IMG/VR virus record: IMGVR_UViG_3300030419_001668
Location: 1-37,177 of that record
Length of the DNA stretch: 37,177 nt
DNA from: a virus
Strand: one strand, 5' to 3'
Numbering within the stretch: the first letter of the stretch is position 1; each line of letters starts with the position of its first letter. A program made the position numbers and the translations under genes. Shown piece by piece: positions 1 through 8,616 of the stretch. The notes under the pieces are model-generated. The model saw only the letters and a program-made list of their open reading frames with translations, made no database searches and had not been told where the DNA came from.

Positions 1-98
1 AGGGCGCTTTGTCGGATTTGCTGTTAGGCACAGGGATAGACGGAAGGCGTTATATTGCCAGAGGCGCGGGCGACATATTGAGCGCTGGTAAAAGAGCC
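1..98. repeat. Left copy of 98-bp direct terminal repeat
   Basis: Bases 1-98 are identical to 37079-37176. Base 99 is g while 37177 is a, so the match ends exactly one base before the end of the window. The repeat lies inside a coding region that is open across the joint, which means the two window ends are adjacent in the real molecule. The length and position fit an assembly overlap of a circular or circularly permuted genome better than a biological long terminal repeat. Confidence 0.95.
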
Positions 99-2285
99 GG
101 AACTAGCGCATTAGATACGCTAGGAGAGCTTCAGTGGCTAGAGGGAGGCGGCAACCCATTGCGGGTGCCGTCATCGCAACGAGGCGCAATAGGGGAAGAT
201 ATAAACGCTCCGAGGTTTCAATTTGGTGAACCCGACGAAATGGGTTTTAGGTTAGTGTCCGAAGACGTAGTAAGTATGCCGTCTTTCCCCAGAAAAGGAA
301 CGGCGGAGCAAATGCGGGCGGCGCTAGGACAAGGCAGGAAAGGAGGGCTTCATCCTAAAGTCAGCGCAGAAATAGGTGGCCGAAGATTGGTGAGAGAGGA
401 GCTGGAAAATCTAGGTGTTATGAAGTTTCTGGATCAACAAGAAGCCGCAGGTCAGCCCGTTACTCAGGAAGATTTATTAGCAGTCATACAAGCAAATAAA
501 TACAAGTATGAATTAGATGAAAATGTCTTAGATGAAGATGTTTACGGAGGAGAATTTGTAGGAAGAACAGATTACGAACCTATAGACTACGATAACGCAT
601 ATAACGAAGGTTATCGTAACAACGAAGACAGAATAGATGATTTAGTCTATACGGAGATGGAAGACATAGAATCAAGTGGAAAGAAGCTTGGAGAATTAAA
701 TGACAGGATCGCTTCTTTAGAGAGACAACAAGTACCGCGAGAAGCAGGGCAGTTAGATTTACTTAGCGGATATTCCGGCCACGTTCAGAGATATGAGACT
801 CAGCAATTAAAAGAAGCAAAAGCTCAAAAAGACGCGATTCTTAGGGACTACGAAGCACGTTTCCCAGATTCCCCGATGTTATCTAAAGCAGAGATAGTGA
901 CGAGAATGGAAGATCGGGAGGACTATGATCCCAACGATGCTCTAAACATAGAGGATGAGCTACGCGACTGGGCGGAAAAGAAAGATAGAGCAGCATACAG
1001 CGAGAATCCACTGGAAAAGGCTACGCTACTTGACCGTGATGGCGAAGAAGTGGCGCACGCTGTAGGCAACGACGAAGAGGGCTATCATATATGGTCCGAT
1101 GGTGAATATCGCGATCATGTAGACACATGGGGGGATAATAATCCGTCCATTGAAAGACGGCTTATTGGCCACGCACACGAACAGGGTATTGATCAGAGGT
1201 TATACAGTCAGACTGCTGAATTTAGAGATTATTTAGCCGAAGACAATCCGATTGAAATTATAGAAATGGGCGAAATAAGCGAGCCAGAAGAATATAGAGA
1301 AATTCCTATATATCTGTCTAATACACCAAGGCAGGAAGCAGTTGGTGAGCATTTTCCTAAAAATGTAGGTGGCAGGTCGATGGGGTCGCCTTATCACATA
1401 AGGGTAACAGAAAGAACATGGGAGAAGCCGAACGGAGAAGAAGAACGCATACTTTTCGCAGACGAACTGCAAAGCGACTGGGGGCAAGCGGGGTCAGGAA
1501 GGAAGGAATTTCCAGCGGCTAAAGTTAAGCAAGATAAAGAAGAAATGCTGGAATTGATGAGGCAGATGGATGAGTATGATCGCGGCCCCTATGCGACAAA
1601 ACCGCGCTATAAACTTATGGATGCAGAATGGTCCGATCCAAAAGAAACAGACAAGCTTTTCAAACTTGGCGCGCAAAAATGGGACAAGCCAGAAGTAAAA
1701 GCGGCGTATGACAAAATATTTAGTATGTCACGGGAGTTATCACGAAGGCTAGAAGAAACGGGCCTTGTATCTCGAACGTGGGAAAAAAATATGTTTAACG
1801 AATCCGCTGTCCCAGATTCCTACATATTAGAGGCATCTGACACGCAACTCGTTGCCACAGCGCCGCTGGTAGAGGGAGAGTGGGTACAACACGCCGTTAA
1901 AAGAGCCATTTCCGAGATGATAAATAACAACAAGGATCGGCTGGTGTTCACGAGCGGAAGGAATCAGACAAAGTTGTACAACAACACAGAGAGGGCGAAA
2001 GGATTAACCCAGTTTTACGACAAGACGCTAAAAAACACCGTGAAACAAGTAATGAAGAACGTAGATAAAGATGCTGTCGAGATACTAGAAGCGGAGGCAG
2101 GAGACGAAGAATCTTTGAAGCATATCAGCATTAAAAACACTGAGAAGCTAAGAGACTTTCTGTCCGGCAAAGGCGGCAGGCCGAAAGGATGGGGAATGTA
2201 CGGCGTTGCTTTGCCAGCACCTATCGCGGCCAGCTTTATGAGCGGACAGCAAGAAACACAACAAAACAGCCCATTAAGCCCATAA
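1..2285 (+). CDS. Large polyvalent-type virion/injected protein, C-terminal part (gene begins at 36694)
   Basis: This is the 3' part of a gene whose start (GTG at 36694) lies at the other window end; joined, it encodes about 889 residues. The sequence is hydrophilic and mostly acidic. Around joined residues 600-625 it carries a block with the core ADELQSDWGQ, and around 765-800 a second block, LVFTSGRNQTKLYNN, followed by YDKTLKN. I recognise this pair as a recurrent domain of phage 'large polyvalent proteins', where the usual form is EEIQSDWHQ...TTGEQQAERY...YDK. Established knowledge of that class is that such proteins may be packaged and injected with DNA; the role here is inferred. It sits between terL/the first giant gene and the portal. 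Near its N terminus (about nt 170-215) it has QRGAIGEDINA, also present in the neighbouring giant protein, and both end in SPLSP. An internal TTG at 9 is not the start. Confidence 0.85.
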   Translation, partial: GALSDLLLGTGIDGRRYIARGAGDILSAGKRAGTSALDTLGELQWLEGGGNPLRVPSSQRGAIGEDINAPRFQFGEPDEMGFRLVSEDVVSMPSFPRKGTAEQMRAALGQGRKGGLHPKVSAEIGGRRLVREELENLGVMKFLDQQEAAGQPVTQEDLLAVIQANKYKYELDENVLDEDVYGGEFVGRTDYEPIDYDNAYNEGYRNNEDRIDDLVYTEMEDIESSGKKLGELNDRIASLERQQVPREAGQLDLLSGYSGHVQRYETQQLKEAKAQKDAILRDYEARFPDSPMLSKAEIVTRMEDREDYDPNDALNIEDELRDWAEKKDRAAYSENPLEKATLLDRDGEEVAHAVGNDEEGYHIWSDGEYRDHVDTWGDNNPSIERRLIGHAHEQGIDQRLYSQTAEFRDYLAEDNPIEIIEMGEISEPEEYREIPIYLSNTPRQEAVGEHFPKNVGGRSMGSPYHIRVTERTWEKPNGEEERILFADELQSDWGQAGSGRKEFPAAKVKQDKEEMLELMRQMDEYDRGPYATKPRYKLMDAEWSDPKETDKLFKLGAQKWDKPEVKAAYDKIFSMSRELSRRLEETGLVSRTWEKNMFNESAVPDSYILEASDTQLVATAPLVEGEWVQHAVKRAISEMINNNKDRLVFTSGRNQTKLYNNTERAKGLTQFYDKTLKNTVKQVMKNVDKDAVEILEAEAGDEESLKHISIKNTEKLRDFLSGKGGRPKGWGMYGVALPAPIAASFMSGQQETQQNSPLSP

Positions 2286-2297
2286 AGGAGTGTTATC

Positions 2298-2402
2298 ATG
2301 GCATATGGTGGATATAAAGCGACGACAAAACCCAAGGCAAAAGCCCCCAAAAAAAAGAAAAAGACGAAGAAAACGACGATGAAGGGCAAAAAAAGCAAAT
2401 AA
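2298..2402 (+). CDS. 34-residue Lys-rich basic peptide
   Basis: A short ORF too small for usual gene callers. ATG at 2298 has a good Shine-Dalgarno sequence (AAAGGAG, 2284-2290). It starts MAYGGYKATT and then becomes almost only K, T, P and A. It stops 10 bp before the portal ATG. Tiny Lys-rich genes next to portal genes occur in other marine podoviruses, to my recollection; the function is unknown, but the charge suggests nucleic-acid binding. The run contains an A_AAA_AAG heptamer in the zero frame (see findings). The strong ribosome site and tight packing support expression. Confidence 0.65.
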   Translation: MAYGGYKATTKPKAKAPKKKKKTKKTTMKGKKSK

Positions 2403-2412
2403 GGAAAGCGTA

Positions 2413-4512
2413 ATGACAACAGCGCGACAAGTACAAAGTTGGTTTGAGTCCGCGAAAGACGACACGGGCGAGTGGCGCTCGGAAGCCAAAGACCTTTATG
2501 ACCTTGTGGCTTGTCGGCAGTGGACAGCGGCAGAAGAGTCCGAGATTAAGGAAAAGCGGCGTGTTCCTATCGTAATGAACAGAATAGCGCCATTTGTTGA
2601 CTCTATCGTAGGACAGCAGATTAATAACCGCAAAGAGGTTAGGTTTCTTCCTAGAGAGACATCTGACACGCAACTTGCGGATATATATACCGAGGCTTCT
2701 CGATGGGCGGACGATTTATGTGATGGCGAGGATGAAGTAACGGACGCTTTCACTGATCTCGTGATAAGCGGCATGGGCTGGACAGAAACCCGCATGGATT
2801 ACAGCACCGACCCAGAAGGCAAGCTGATCACGGCTTCGCGCATAGACCCTATCGAGATGTACTGGCCGACTTCAGACACATCAAGAAATCTTGATAATGG
2901 CAAGTGGGTTATCAGGGCGCGGAAGTATCCGGCAGACGAGGCCGAGGACCGCTGGCCTAACATTAAGAATGTAGCGGGAGAATGGACCGCAGACGATATT
3001 GATATGCGCCAGCCGCACGACGCGACCAATGCGTGGAAGTATGAGTCCGATAAGTCTAGTTATTTTCCGCACGAGCAGATGTATCTTGTGCTACAGGTGC
3101 AGTATTACAAAGATGTTCCGATGTACCGAGTGGCTGACCCAGACAGTGGGCAGATTTTAACCGTTACTCCTGACCGTTTGAGCAAAATGCGCGACTATCT
3201 GGAAGAGATGGGCGTGAAGTTTGTGAAGATTACACAAAGAAGGTACTTTCAAGCGTTTGTGTGCGGTTCTGAGCTACTGGAAGATGAGATAGCCCCAACT
3301 CAAAAGGGTTTTACGCTGAAGTGCATGACGGGCAAAAGAGACAGGAATAAGCGCCAATGGTACGGCGTTTGCAGGGCGCTAAGAGACCCGCAAAAGTTCT
3401 CTAATAAGTTCTTTAGTGACATCATGTTTATACTGGCGACCAATAGAAAAGGTGGTGCGTTTGTAGAAGCTGATGCGCTGGCAGATCCAAGAAGGGCAGA
3501 GGAAGACTGGGCTAGTCCAGATGCATTGATAAAACTCAACGCAGGCGGTCTCAATAAGGTAAGAGAGCGCGATGCGGGCGTATTTCCGGCAGGGCTAGAG
3601 CGCTTGATGCAATACGCAATCGACGCTGTTCCGGCAACGTCCGGCGTAAATGCCGAGATGATTGGCATGGCAGACAGGAATCAGCCAGCAATTCTAGAGG
3701 AAACACGCAAAGTATCCGGCCTTACCATACTAGCACCGCTCTTTGACTCTCTAAAAAGACACCAGAGAGAGCGTGGGCGCATTGTTCTGGACTTTCTAAA
3801 CAGGTTTATAGCAGATGGGCGGGCAATCAGGATAGTAAGTCCGACAGGTGATAGAATCAGCGTACCGTTTATGCAAGACCCACAAGCCGACACTTATGAC
3901 ATTATCGTGGATGAGATGCCGAGTACGCCTAACAGCAAGGCTGAGACGTTTAACGTGCTAACTAAACTCATGCCCATTATGCAATCAATGGGGATGTCGC
4001 CTCCGTCAGATTTAATAAACTATATGCCGCTCCCCGCTACTCTAGTGGAGAAATGGCGCGGAGAACTGGCACAGCGCACAGAGCAACCTGACCCACAACA
4101 GCAGATGCTGCAGGCGGCGACTGAGTTTGAGATGATGAAGCAACAGGCGAATCAGCAAGAAGCGCAGATGAAATCCCAGCTAGAAATGCTCAAGCTTGAA
4201 TTTGAGAAAGAAAAGACGGCGATAGCTACGCAGACGAACCAGCAGGATGCCGCTCTAAAACAGGGGCAGTTGCAACTAGAGGCGCAAATAAAGAGCAAAG
4301 AGGCGGAAATCAAGGCGCAGGAAGCGCAGATCAAAGCCGCAGAGCTAGAGTTGAAACGGCAGGAGTTGGCGCTGAAGAGCCAGTCTATGCAAATTGAAGC
4401 TACCGCCGATATGATGGACGCACAGGCTAATCTGATGGAAGCCGAGGCCGATATGATAGAGGCTGGGAAGCCACCAGAATCAGAAACTAACATTACCGTA
4501 AACATGACCTGA
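2413..4512 (+). CDS. Portal protein, P22-like
   Basis: Encodes 699 residues, close to the length of the P22 portal (about 725). The N-terminal part contains the family-typical block MNRIAPFVDSIVGQQINNRK (about residues 55-74) followed by the motif EVRFLPRE. The portal dodecamer forms the DNA channel at one capsid vertex and docks the terminase and tail. The C-terminal 130 residues or so (about 555-685) are a Gln/Lys/Glu/Ala-rich repetitive helix, probably a coiled-coil barrel extension as in P22. The ATG is preceded by AAGGAA at 2402-2407. It lies upstream of scaffold and capsid genes, as expected. Confidence 0.93.
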   Translation: MTTARQVQSWFESAKDDTGEWRSEAKDLYDLVACRQWTAAEESEIKEKRRVPIVMNRIAPFVDSIVGQQINNRKEVRFLPRETSDTQLADIYTEASRWADDLCDGEDEVTDAFTDLVISGMGWTETRMDYSTDPEGKLITASRIDPIEMYWPTSDTSRNLDNGKWVIRARKYPADEAEDRWPNIKNVAGEWTADDIDMRQPHDATNAWKYESDKSSYFPHEQMYLVLQVQYYKDVPMYRVADPDSGQILTVTPDRLSKMRDYLEEMGVKFVKITQRRYFQAFVCGSELLEDEIAPTQKGFTLKCMTGKRDRNKRQWYGVCRALRDPQKFSNKFFSDIMFILATNRKGGAFVEADALADPRRAEEDWASPDALIKLNAGGLNKVRERDAGVFPAGLERLMQYAIDAVPATSGVNAEMIGMADRNQPAILEETRKVSGLTILAPLFDSLKRHQRERGRIVLDFLNRFIADGRAIRIVSPTGDRISVPFMQDPQADTYDIIVDEMPSTPNSKAETFNVLTKLMPIMQSMGMSPPSDLINYMPLPATLVEKWRGELAQRTEQPDPQQQMLQAATEFEMMKQQANQQEAQMKSQLEMLKLEFEKEKTAIATQTNQQDAALKQGQLQLEAQIKSKEAEIKAQEAQIKAAELELKRQELALKSQSMQIEATADMMDAQANLMEAEADMIEAGKPPESETNITVNMT

Positions 4513-4524
4513 CAGGAGGTTAAT

Positions 4525-5409
4525 ATGGCAGAAGAAGACAGGCTATTAGAGCCGGACCAAAGCGAAGCACCGACAATCCCCGTCCCTACGGATGAGCCGG
4601 AGGAAGCGCCGCAACCCGTGGCGGAAGCGCAAGAACCGGAGCAAAAGCAAGACAGGGACTATCGCACGGAATACGAAAACGTGCGTAAAGCGTTAAGGGA
4701 AGAGCGCCAGAGCAAAGCGGAAATACAAAAGCATATAGGCGGCATGGAAGAACGCCTGAGAGGGTATGAGACGCTAAAAAGTCAATTAGAGGAGTACCGA
4801 AACTCGACTAAAGTGAGCGAGGATAAGACAAAGTACGAAGAAGATCCCGCCGGATACCTTAAAGATAGAGTAGACGGGCTGGCAAAACAGCAGGAAGAGT
4901 TCATCAATGGGACTCATCAGGCGAATCAAGAGTTAGAGGCGCAACGACAGGAAATTGAATTTATACGGGCGCAAGCGCAGGAGTACGCCAGACAAAATCC
5001 AGACTACGAGAACGCTTTTAAATTCACGCAAGACCAAAGACGGTCAGAGCTTAACGCGATGGGCATAGGGGAAGAGCATCACGCTCAAATAATGGACGCA
5101 GAAGCGATCCAGTTAGCAAGACAGGCTATGCAAAACGGCCAGAACCCTGCGGAGTTGCTACACAATATTGCAAAGGTAAAAGGCTATAGCGGCCCAGTAG
5201 CGCCGGATGCGTCAACACCTGCGCCGACTGGCAACGAAGCCAGAGGCAATGAAGCAAGCTTGCAGCGTCTTGAGGAAGGCCAGAGAGCCGCCGCCACATT
5301 AAGCAATGGTGGACAAAGCGATGATAGTCTGCTAAAAAGTATAGAAAGAATGACGGATGATGAGTTTGATAAATTCTGGGATACAGAAGTTAAGCCAACA
5401 TACCGTTAA
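4525..5409 (+). CDS. Scaffolding protein-like
   Basis: Encodes 294 residues, highly charged and rich in Glu, Gln and Ala, with an acidic Pro-rich N terminus (about 1-35) and long predicted coiled coils (about 40-100 and 120-160). Composition, size and position between portal and major capsid protein are those of phage scaffolding proteins, which direct procapsid assembly and then leave. It ends in a short acidic/basic helix-like tail (TDDEFDKFWD...VKPTYR), where scaffolds usually contact the coat protein. ATG 4525 has a near-perfect ribosome site (AGGAGGT, 4514-4520). There is no sequence signature, so the call rests on context and composition. Confidence 0.75.
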   Translation: MAEEDRLLEPDQSEAPTIPVPTDEPEEAPQPVAEAQEPEQKQDRDYRTEYENVRKALREERQSKAEIQKHIGGMEERLRGYETLKSQLEEYRNSTKVSEDKTKYEEDPAGYLKDRVDGLAKQQEEFINGTHQANQELEAQRQEIEFIRAQAQEYARQNPDYENAFKFTQDQRRSELNAMGIGEEHHAQIMDAEAIQLARQAMQNGQNPAELLHNIAKVKGYSGPVAPDASTPAPTGNEARGNEASLQRLEEGQRAAATLSNGGQSDDSLLKSIERMTDDEFDKFWDTEVKPTYR

Positions 5410-5511
5410 TCGTGGCCTACGTTATCGGCATTATCGCAGGGGTGCGTTACACCAATTCGCTAGACAGCGTGAAGTCTAATCGTATTAACAACTCAATGAG
5501 GGTATAGCAAT

Positions 5512-6603
5512 ATGGCTACATCAAATTGGGGTGTAAACGATGCGGAAGCCGTTAAACTCTGGTCTCGCAAGACCATGCATGAGGCGCTTAAAACCACCTA
5601 TGCATCGCGTTTTATGGGGTCGGACAGCAATGCTTTGTGTCAGATAGTAGACGACACAAGCAAAAGCTCAGGAGACCGTGTACGGAATATACTTCGTATG
5701 CAGTTGACTGGTAGCGGTGTCCAAGGCGACAGCACCCTTGAAGGAAACGAAGAAGCTCTCGTGACCTACACTGACGACCTGCTGGTCGATCAACTACGTC
5801 ATGCGGTAAGGTCAGGCGGTAAAATGTCTGAACAACGTGTGCCGTTCGAAGTGCGCGAAGAAGCTAGAATGGCTCTCACCGACTGGTGGGCCGACACTTA
5901 CGACACTTGGTTCTTTAATCAACTGTCCGGCAATAGCGGAGTCAGTGATACTCGACTAACGGGTAACAACTCAGCTAGTGCGCCAGACTCAGGCCACCAG
6001 ATTTTCGCTGGTGTGGCAACAGCCGAATCAAACCTATCAGCAAACTCTACACAGACATTCTCTCTGGCTGTGATAGACAAAGCTGTACTGGCGGCTCGAA
6101 CCACTACACCTGTGATTAGACCCATTAACAATCAGCAAGAAGCTGGCAAACATCAATTCGTTATGTTCATAACGCCAGAACAACACTATGACTTGCGTCA
6201 ATCGACCAGCGATGGTCAATATGGCGACATTCAGAAGTATGCTCTGGCGGCTAATGCATCCGAGAAGAATCCTCTTCTCAGTGGTGCAATAGGCGTATAT
6301 AACGGAGTGGTCATGCATGAGACTTCCCGTATTTATACGGGGGCTGGGGCAAGCGGAACGGCTAACACCGTAGGCCGTGCTGTGCTTTGCGGAGCGCAAG
6401 CGGCGGTTATGGCGTTTGGTCGTGGCTACACCCAGAACCGTATGGAATGGGTCGAGGAAATGTTTGACTACGGCAACCAGTTAGGCGTATCGACGGGCTG
6501 TATCTGTGGACTTAAAAAGACACGATACAACTCGAAAGATTTTGCTACTATGGTTGTTTCATCTTCTCATAGTGATGCGGCTCGAAACGCATCGCAACGA
6601 TAG
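5512..6603 (+). CDS. Major capsid protein, N4-gp56 family
   Basis: Encodes 363 residues. The N-terminal third carries the hallmarks of the N4-gp56 major capsid family: EGNEEAL (about residues 77-83), DQLRHAVRSGGKMSEQRV, then a W...D...FF..LSG block (about 124-139). This HK97-fold family is found in podoviruses with P22-type portals as well as N4-like phages. It forms the icosahedral shell. The start has GAGGG at 5498-5502. A 102-bp spacer separates it from the scaffold gene; it holds no ORF I would call. The following gene begins 14 bp downstream and is probably a decoration protein. Confidence 0.95.
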   Translation: MATSNWGVNDAEAVKLWSRKTMHEALKTTYASRFMGSDSNALCQIVDDTSKSSGDRVRNILRMQLTGSGVQGDSTLEGNEEALVTYTDDLLVDQLRHAVRSGGKMSEQRVPFEVREEARMALTDWWADTYDTWFFNQLSGNSGVSDTRLTGNNSASAPDSGHQIFAGVATAESNLSANSTQTFSLAVIDKAVLAARTTTPVIRPINNQQEAGKHQFVMFITPEQHYDLRQSTSDGQYGDIQKYALAANASEKNPLLSGAIGVYNGVVMHETSRIYTGAGASGTANTVGRAVLCGAQAAVMAFGRGYTQNRMEWVEEMFDYGNQLGVSTGCICGLKKTRYNSKDFATMVVSSSHSDAARNASQR

Positions 6604-6617
6604 GGGGGTAAGCAAAA

Positions 6618-7040
6618 ATGGCACATTTAACTGCTGATGCAATGACCGCTGGCCCCGCTCCTGCCATTCACGCAGGGATAAACGCTCAGATCTGTAAATT
6701 CAGCATGGGGGCAACCTCTTCTGGATCACTGACTGTAAGCCTGACACCATTGCCCGCAGGGGCAGAAATTGTCGGGGTTAGGTCCGTGCAGTCTAATACG
6801 ATTGGTACAGGCGGAGAGCTTATATCCGTATATGCGACGATTGGCGGAACCAAGGTCCAGAACTATATAACTAGTGCGGCTTCGGGTATCGTTGTCGAGC
6901 AAAATGGTCAGGAGATTGGACAAAGGTTAACAGCTAGTGCAAACGCTGTTTTCTCTTTGACTAATCAAGTGGGTACAGGGACAGCTTCCTGCGACTTCAC
7001 GGTGATCATCGAGTATTTGACACAGAAACGAGGCGATTAA
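6618..7040 (+). CDS. Probable capsid decoration or head-associated protein
   Basis: Encodes 140 residues, rich in Ala, Thr, Ser, Gly and Val with alternating polar/hydrophobic runs, suggesting an all-beta protein. It starts with MAHLTADAMTAG, follows the major capsid gene by 14 bp and has a strong ribosome site (GGGGGG, 6603-6608). No enzyme motif is visible. Small beta-rich proteins directly after the coat gene are usually decoration, cement or head-fibre proteins. I do not recognise the family by sequence. It is followed by two hairpins (7053-7068 and 7103-7126) that may separate head expression from the sugar genes. Confidence 0.6.
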   Translation: MAHLTADAMTAGPAPAIHAGINAQICKFSMGATSSGSLTVSLTPLPAGAEIVGVRSVQSNTIGTGGELISVYATIGGTKVQNYITSAASGIVVEQNGQEIGQRLTASANAVFSLTNQVGTGTASCDFTVIIEYLTQKRGD

Positions 7041-7052
7041 GGCGTAGCTGGC

Positions 7053-7068
7053 GGTGGGTTAATCCACC
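7053..7068 (+). terminator. Small stem-loop after the decoration gene
   Basis: GGTGG (7053-7057) pairs with CCACC (7064-7068) around a 6-nt loop, 12 bp after the stop of the preceding gene, and is followed by GTCAGTTTTAG, a short T run. It is a weak intrinsic terminator or a 3'-end protective hairpin. Its function is inferred from form and place only. Confidence 0.4.
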
Positions 7069-7102
7069 TGTCAGTTTTAGCCAAACCGTCGGTTATGTCG
7101 AA

Positions 7103-7126
7103 GGGGGGTGGCGAAAGTCACTCCCC
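7103..7126 (+). terminator. Strong GNRA-capped stem-loop between head and sugar genes
   Basis: GGGGGGTGGC (7103-7112) and GTCACTCCCC (7117-7126) form an uninterrupted 10-bp stem, including two G-T pairs, closed by a GAAA tetraloop, then ACCTTTAT. It lies between the head genes and the glycosyltransferase cassette. It could attenuate transcription after the highly expressed capsid genes or stabilise their mRNA 3' end. The stem buries the in-frame GTG at 7108, one reason to place the next gene's start at 7150. Confidence 0.6.
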
Positions 7127-7149
7127 ACCTTTATAGAGGACAGGACTAT

Positions 7150-8616
7150 ATGGGTAAACTGATTGGCGAAGTTATGGAAGATCTGCAAGCGGCGCAAGTC
7201 GAGTGCAGTGAGAACAATGACTTTGAGAAACTACAGACCGTTATGGATGGCTACCAGCAATTACTGCTGGAAGCTCCACACGACCCCTACATCATATTTC
7301 AACTCGGTACAGCGCACCTACAGAAGCAAGAGTACGGCGTAGCGCTGGTCATCCTGCAACGGGTTCTTGACTACCTGCCGGATAACTCCCATGTGTGGAG
7401 TAACATCGGGTGCTGTTATCGCGCCATGCATATGCTTCCACAGGCAAGAGACTGTTTTATGAAGTCTCTGATGCTGGAGGAAAAGGCAGAAACCTACTCG
7501 AATCTTGCATCATCTTATGTCAATGAAGATGCGCCGGAGGAGGGATGGCCGTATGCCATTAAAGCGATGGAGCTAGAGCCTGACACAGCGAAGGCAAGAT
7601 GGAACGCGAGCCTGCTACAGCTAGAGATGCGGAACTGGAAGGAAGGCTTTGCGCTGTACGATGCAGGGTTTTTCTGCGGTGAGCGCGGACTGAGAAGCTA
7701 TAGCAATGATACGCCGGACAGCACGGACTGGTTTGACGGCAATCTGCAATCAGGCAAAACGCTGGCGCTCTGGGACGAGCAAGGGCTAGGGGATAGGCTA
7801 TTAGCGGCAGGGTTGCTCCCAAAGCTCGAAAAAGCGAATCTTGACATCATCTTAGAATGTCATCCGAGGCTAGAGGCTATCTACAAGCGTTCTTTCCCGT
7901 GGATCAACAAGATATATCCGACAGCCAAGAAATCGTTTATCGAGTGGCCGAATGACCATCCGGTAGATCAGAAATCTGCGGTATTTAGCCTTGCTAAGCA
8001 CTTCTGGAAAACAGAAGCGGATATGAGTACATGGTCTTATTTAAAGCCCAACCCAAAGCTACTCGAAATGTATCGCAAGCAGTTCGAGGCGCTTGGTCCG
8101 CCGCCCTACTATGGCCTTAGTTGGAAAGGTGGCGCACTGAAAACCAACACGCAATATCGGTCAATGAAGCTGGGCTGGTTCGAGAACGTGATAAAACGAG
8201 CGGGCGGAACGTGGATCTCTATGCAGTACCACGAGGATGCTAAAGAGAAAGTGGAACGGATGAGGGAGCAGACAGGGCTTCCGATATTCCATTGCGATGC
8301 GGCGCAGGAAATGGATTACGACCATACGCTGTCCGCTCTGGCGGCACTAGACCACACGATTACTTGCTGTAACACGGTAGTTCATACCTGTGGTGCGGCG
8401 GGTTTGAAATGCACGGTGCTTGTGCCAAAGAAACGGGCTTGGCGCTATCCGGCTGGCCCGTACTTTCCTTGGTATTCCGACGATATTGTCATGTTCCACC
8501 AGACCACAGATCAAGAGTGGAAAGAGGTTTTAGAGGTTTTAGGAGGGTCGCTCGAAAATGCGTACAATCATAATAGGTCACGGTCCGTCGATTCTAAGAC
8601 AGAAACTCGGCAGTGA
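7150..8616 (+). CDS. TPR-repeat glycosyltransferase-like protein (GT9-like C-terminal domain)
   Basis: Encodes 488 residues from ATG 7150, which has AGAGGA at 7135-7140; the frame is open from GTG 7108, but that codon is inside a hairpin. Residues about 45-167 are tandem TPR helices (for example WSNIGCCYRAMHMLPQARDC). The C-terminal half resembles the heptosyltransferase/GT9-type GT-B fold found fused to TPRs: WDEQGLGDRL (about 207-216), GLSWKGG, and the donor-site-like CCNTVVHTCGAAGLK (about 405-419). TPR-glycosyltransferase fusions are known in bacterial protein and cell-surface glycosylation. Substrate is unknown. It is the first of four overlapping sugar genes inside the virion operon. 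Its last 20 or so residues overlap the next gene by 59 bp and look like an unconserved tail. Confidence 0.75.
   Translation: MGKLIGEVMEDLQAAQVECSENNDFEKLQTVMDGYQQLLLEAPHDPYIIFQLGTAHLQKQEYGVALVILQRVLDYLPDNSHVWSNIGCCYRAMHMLPQARDCFMKSLMLEEKAETYSNLASSYVNEDAPEEGWPYAIKAMELEPDTAKARWNASLLQLEMRNWKEGFALYDAGFFCGERGLRSYSNDTPDSTDWFDGNLQSGKTLALWDEQGLGDRLLAAGLLPKLEKANLDIILECHPRLEAIYKRSFPWINKIYPTAKKSFIEWPNDHPVDQKSAVFSLAKHFWKTEADMSTWSYLKPNPKLLEMYRKQFEALGPPPYYGLSWKGGALKTNTQYRSMKLGWFENVIKRAGGTWISMQYHEDAKEKVERMREQTGLPIFHCDAAQEMDYDHTLSALAALDHTITCCNTVVHTCGAAGLKCTVLVPKKRAWRYPAGPYFPWYSDDIVMFHQTTDQEWKEVLEVLGGSLENAYNHNRSRSVDSKTETRQ

Noticed and set aside
2015-2673. Long minus-strand ORFs opposite the first giant gene and the portal start
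   Set aside because: They are low-complexity (Phe/Leu/Ser-rich) mirrors of A-rich plus-strand coding sequence, without ribosome sites or recognisable domains.
7108-7149. GTG at 7108 as start of the TPR-glycosyltransferase
   Set aside because: It lies within a 10-bp stem, its Shine-Dalgarno sequence is too close, and ATG 7150 has a well-spaced AGAGGA.
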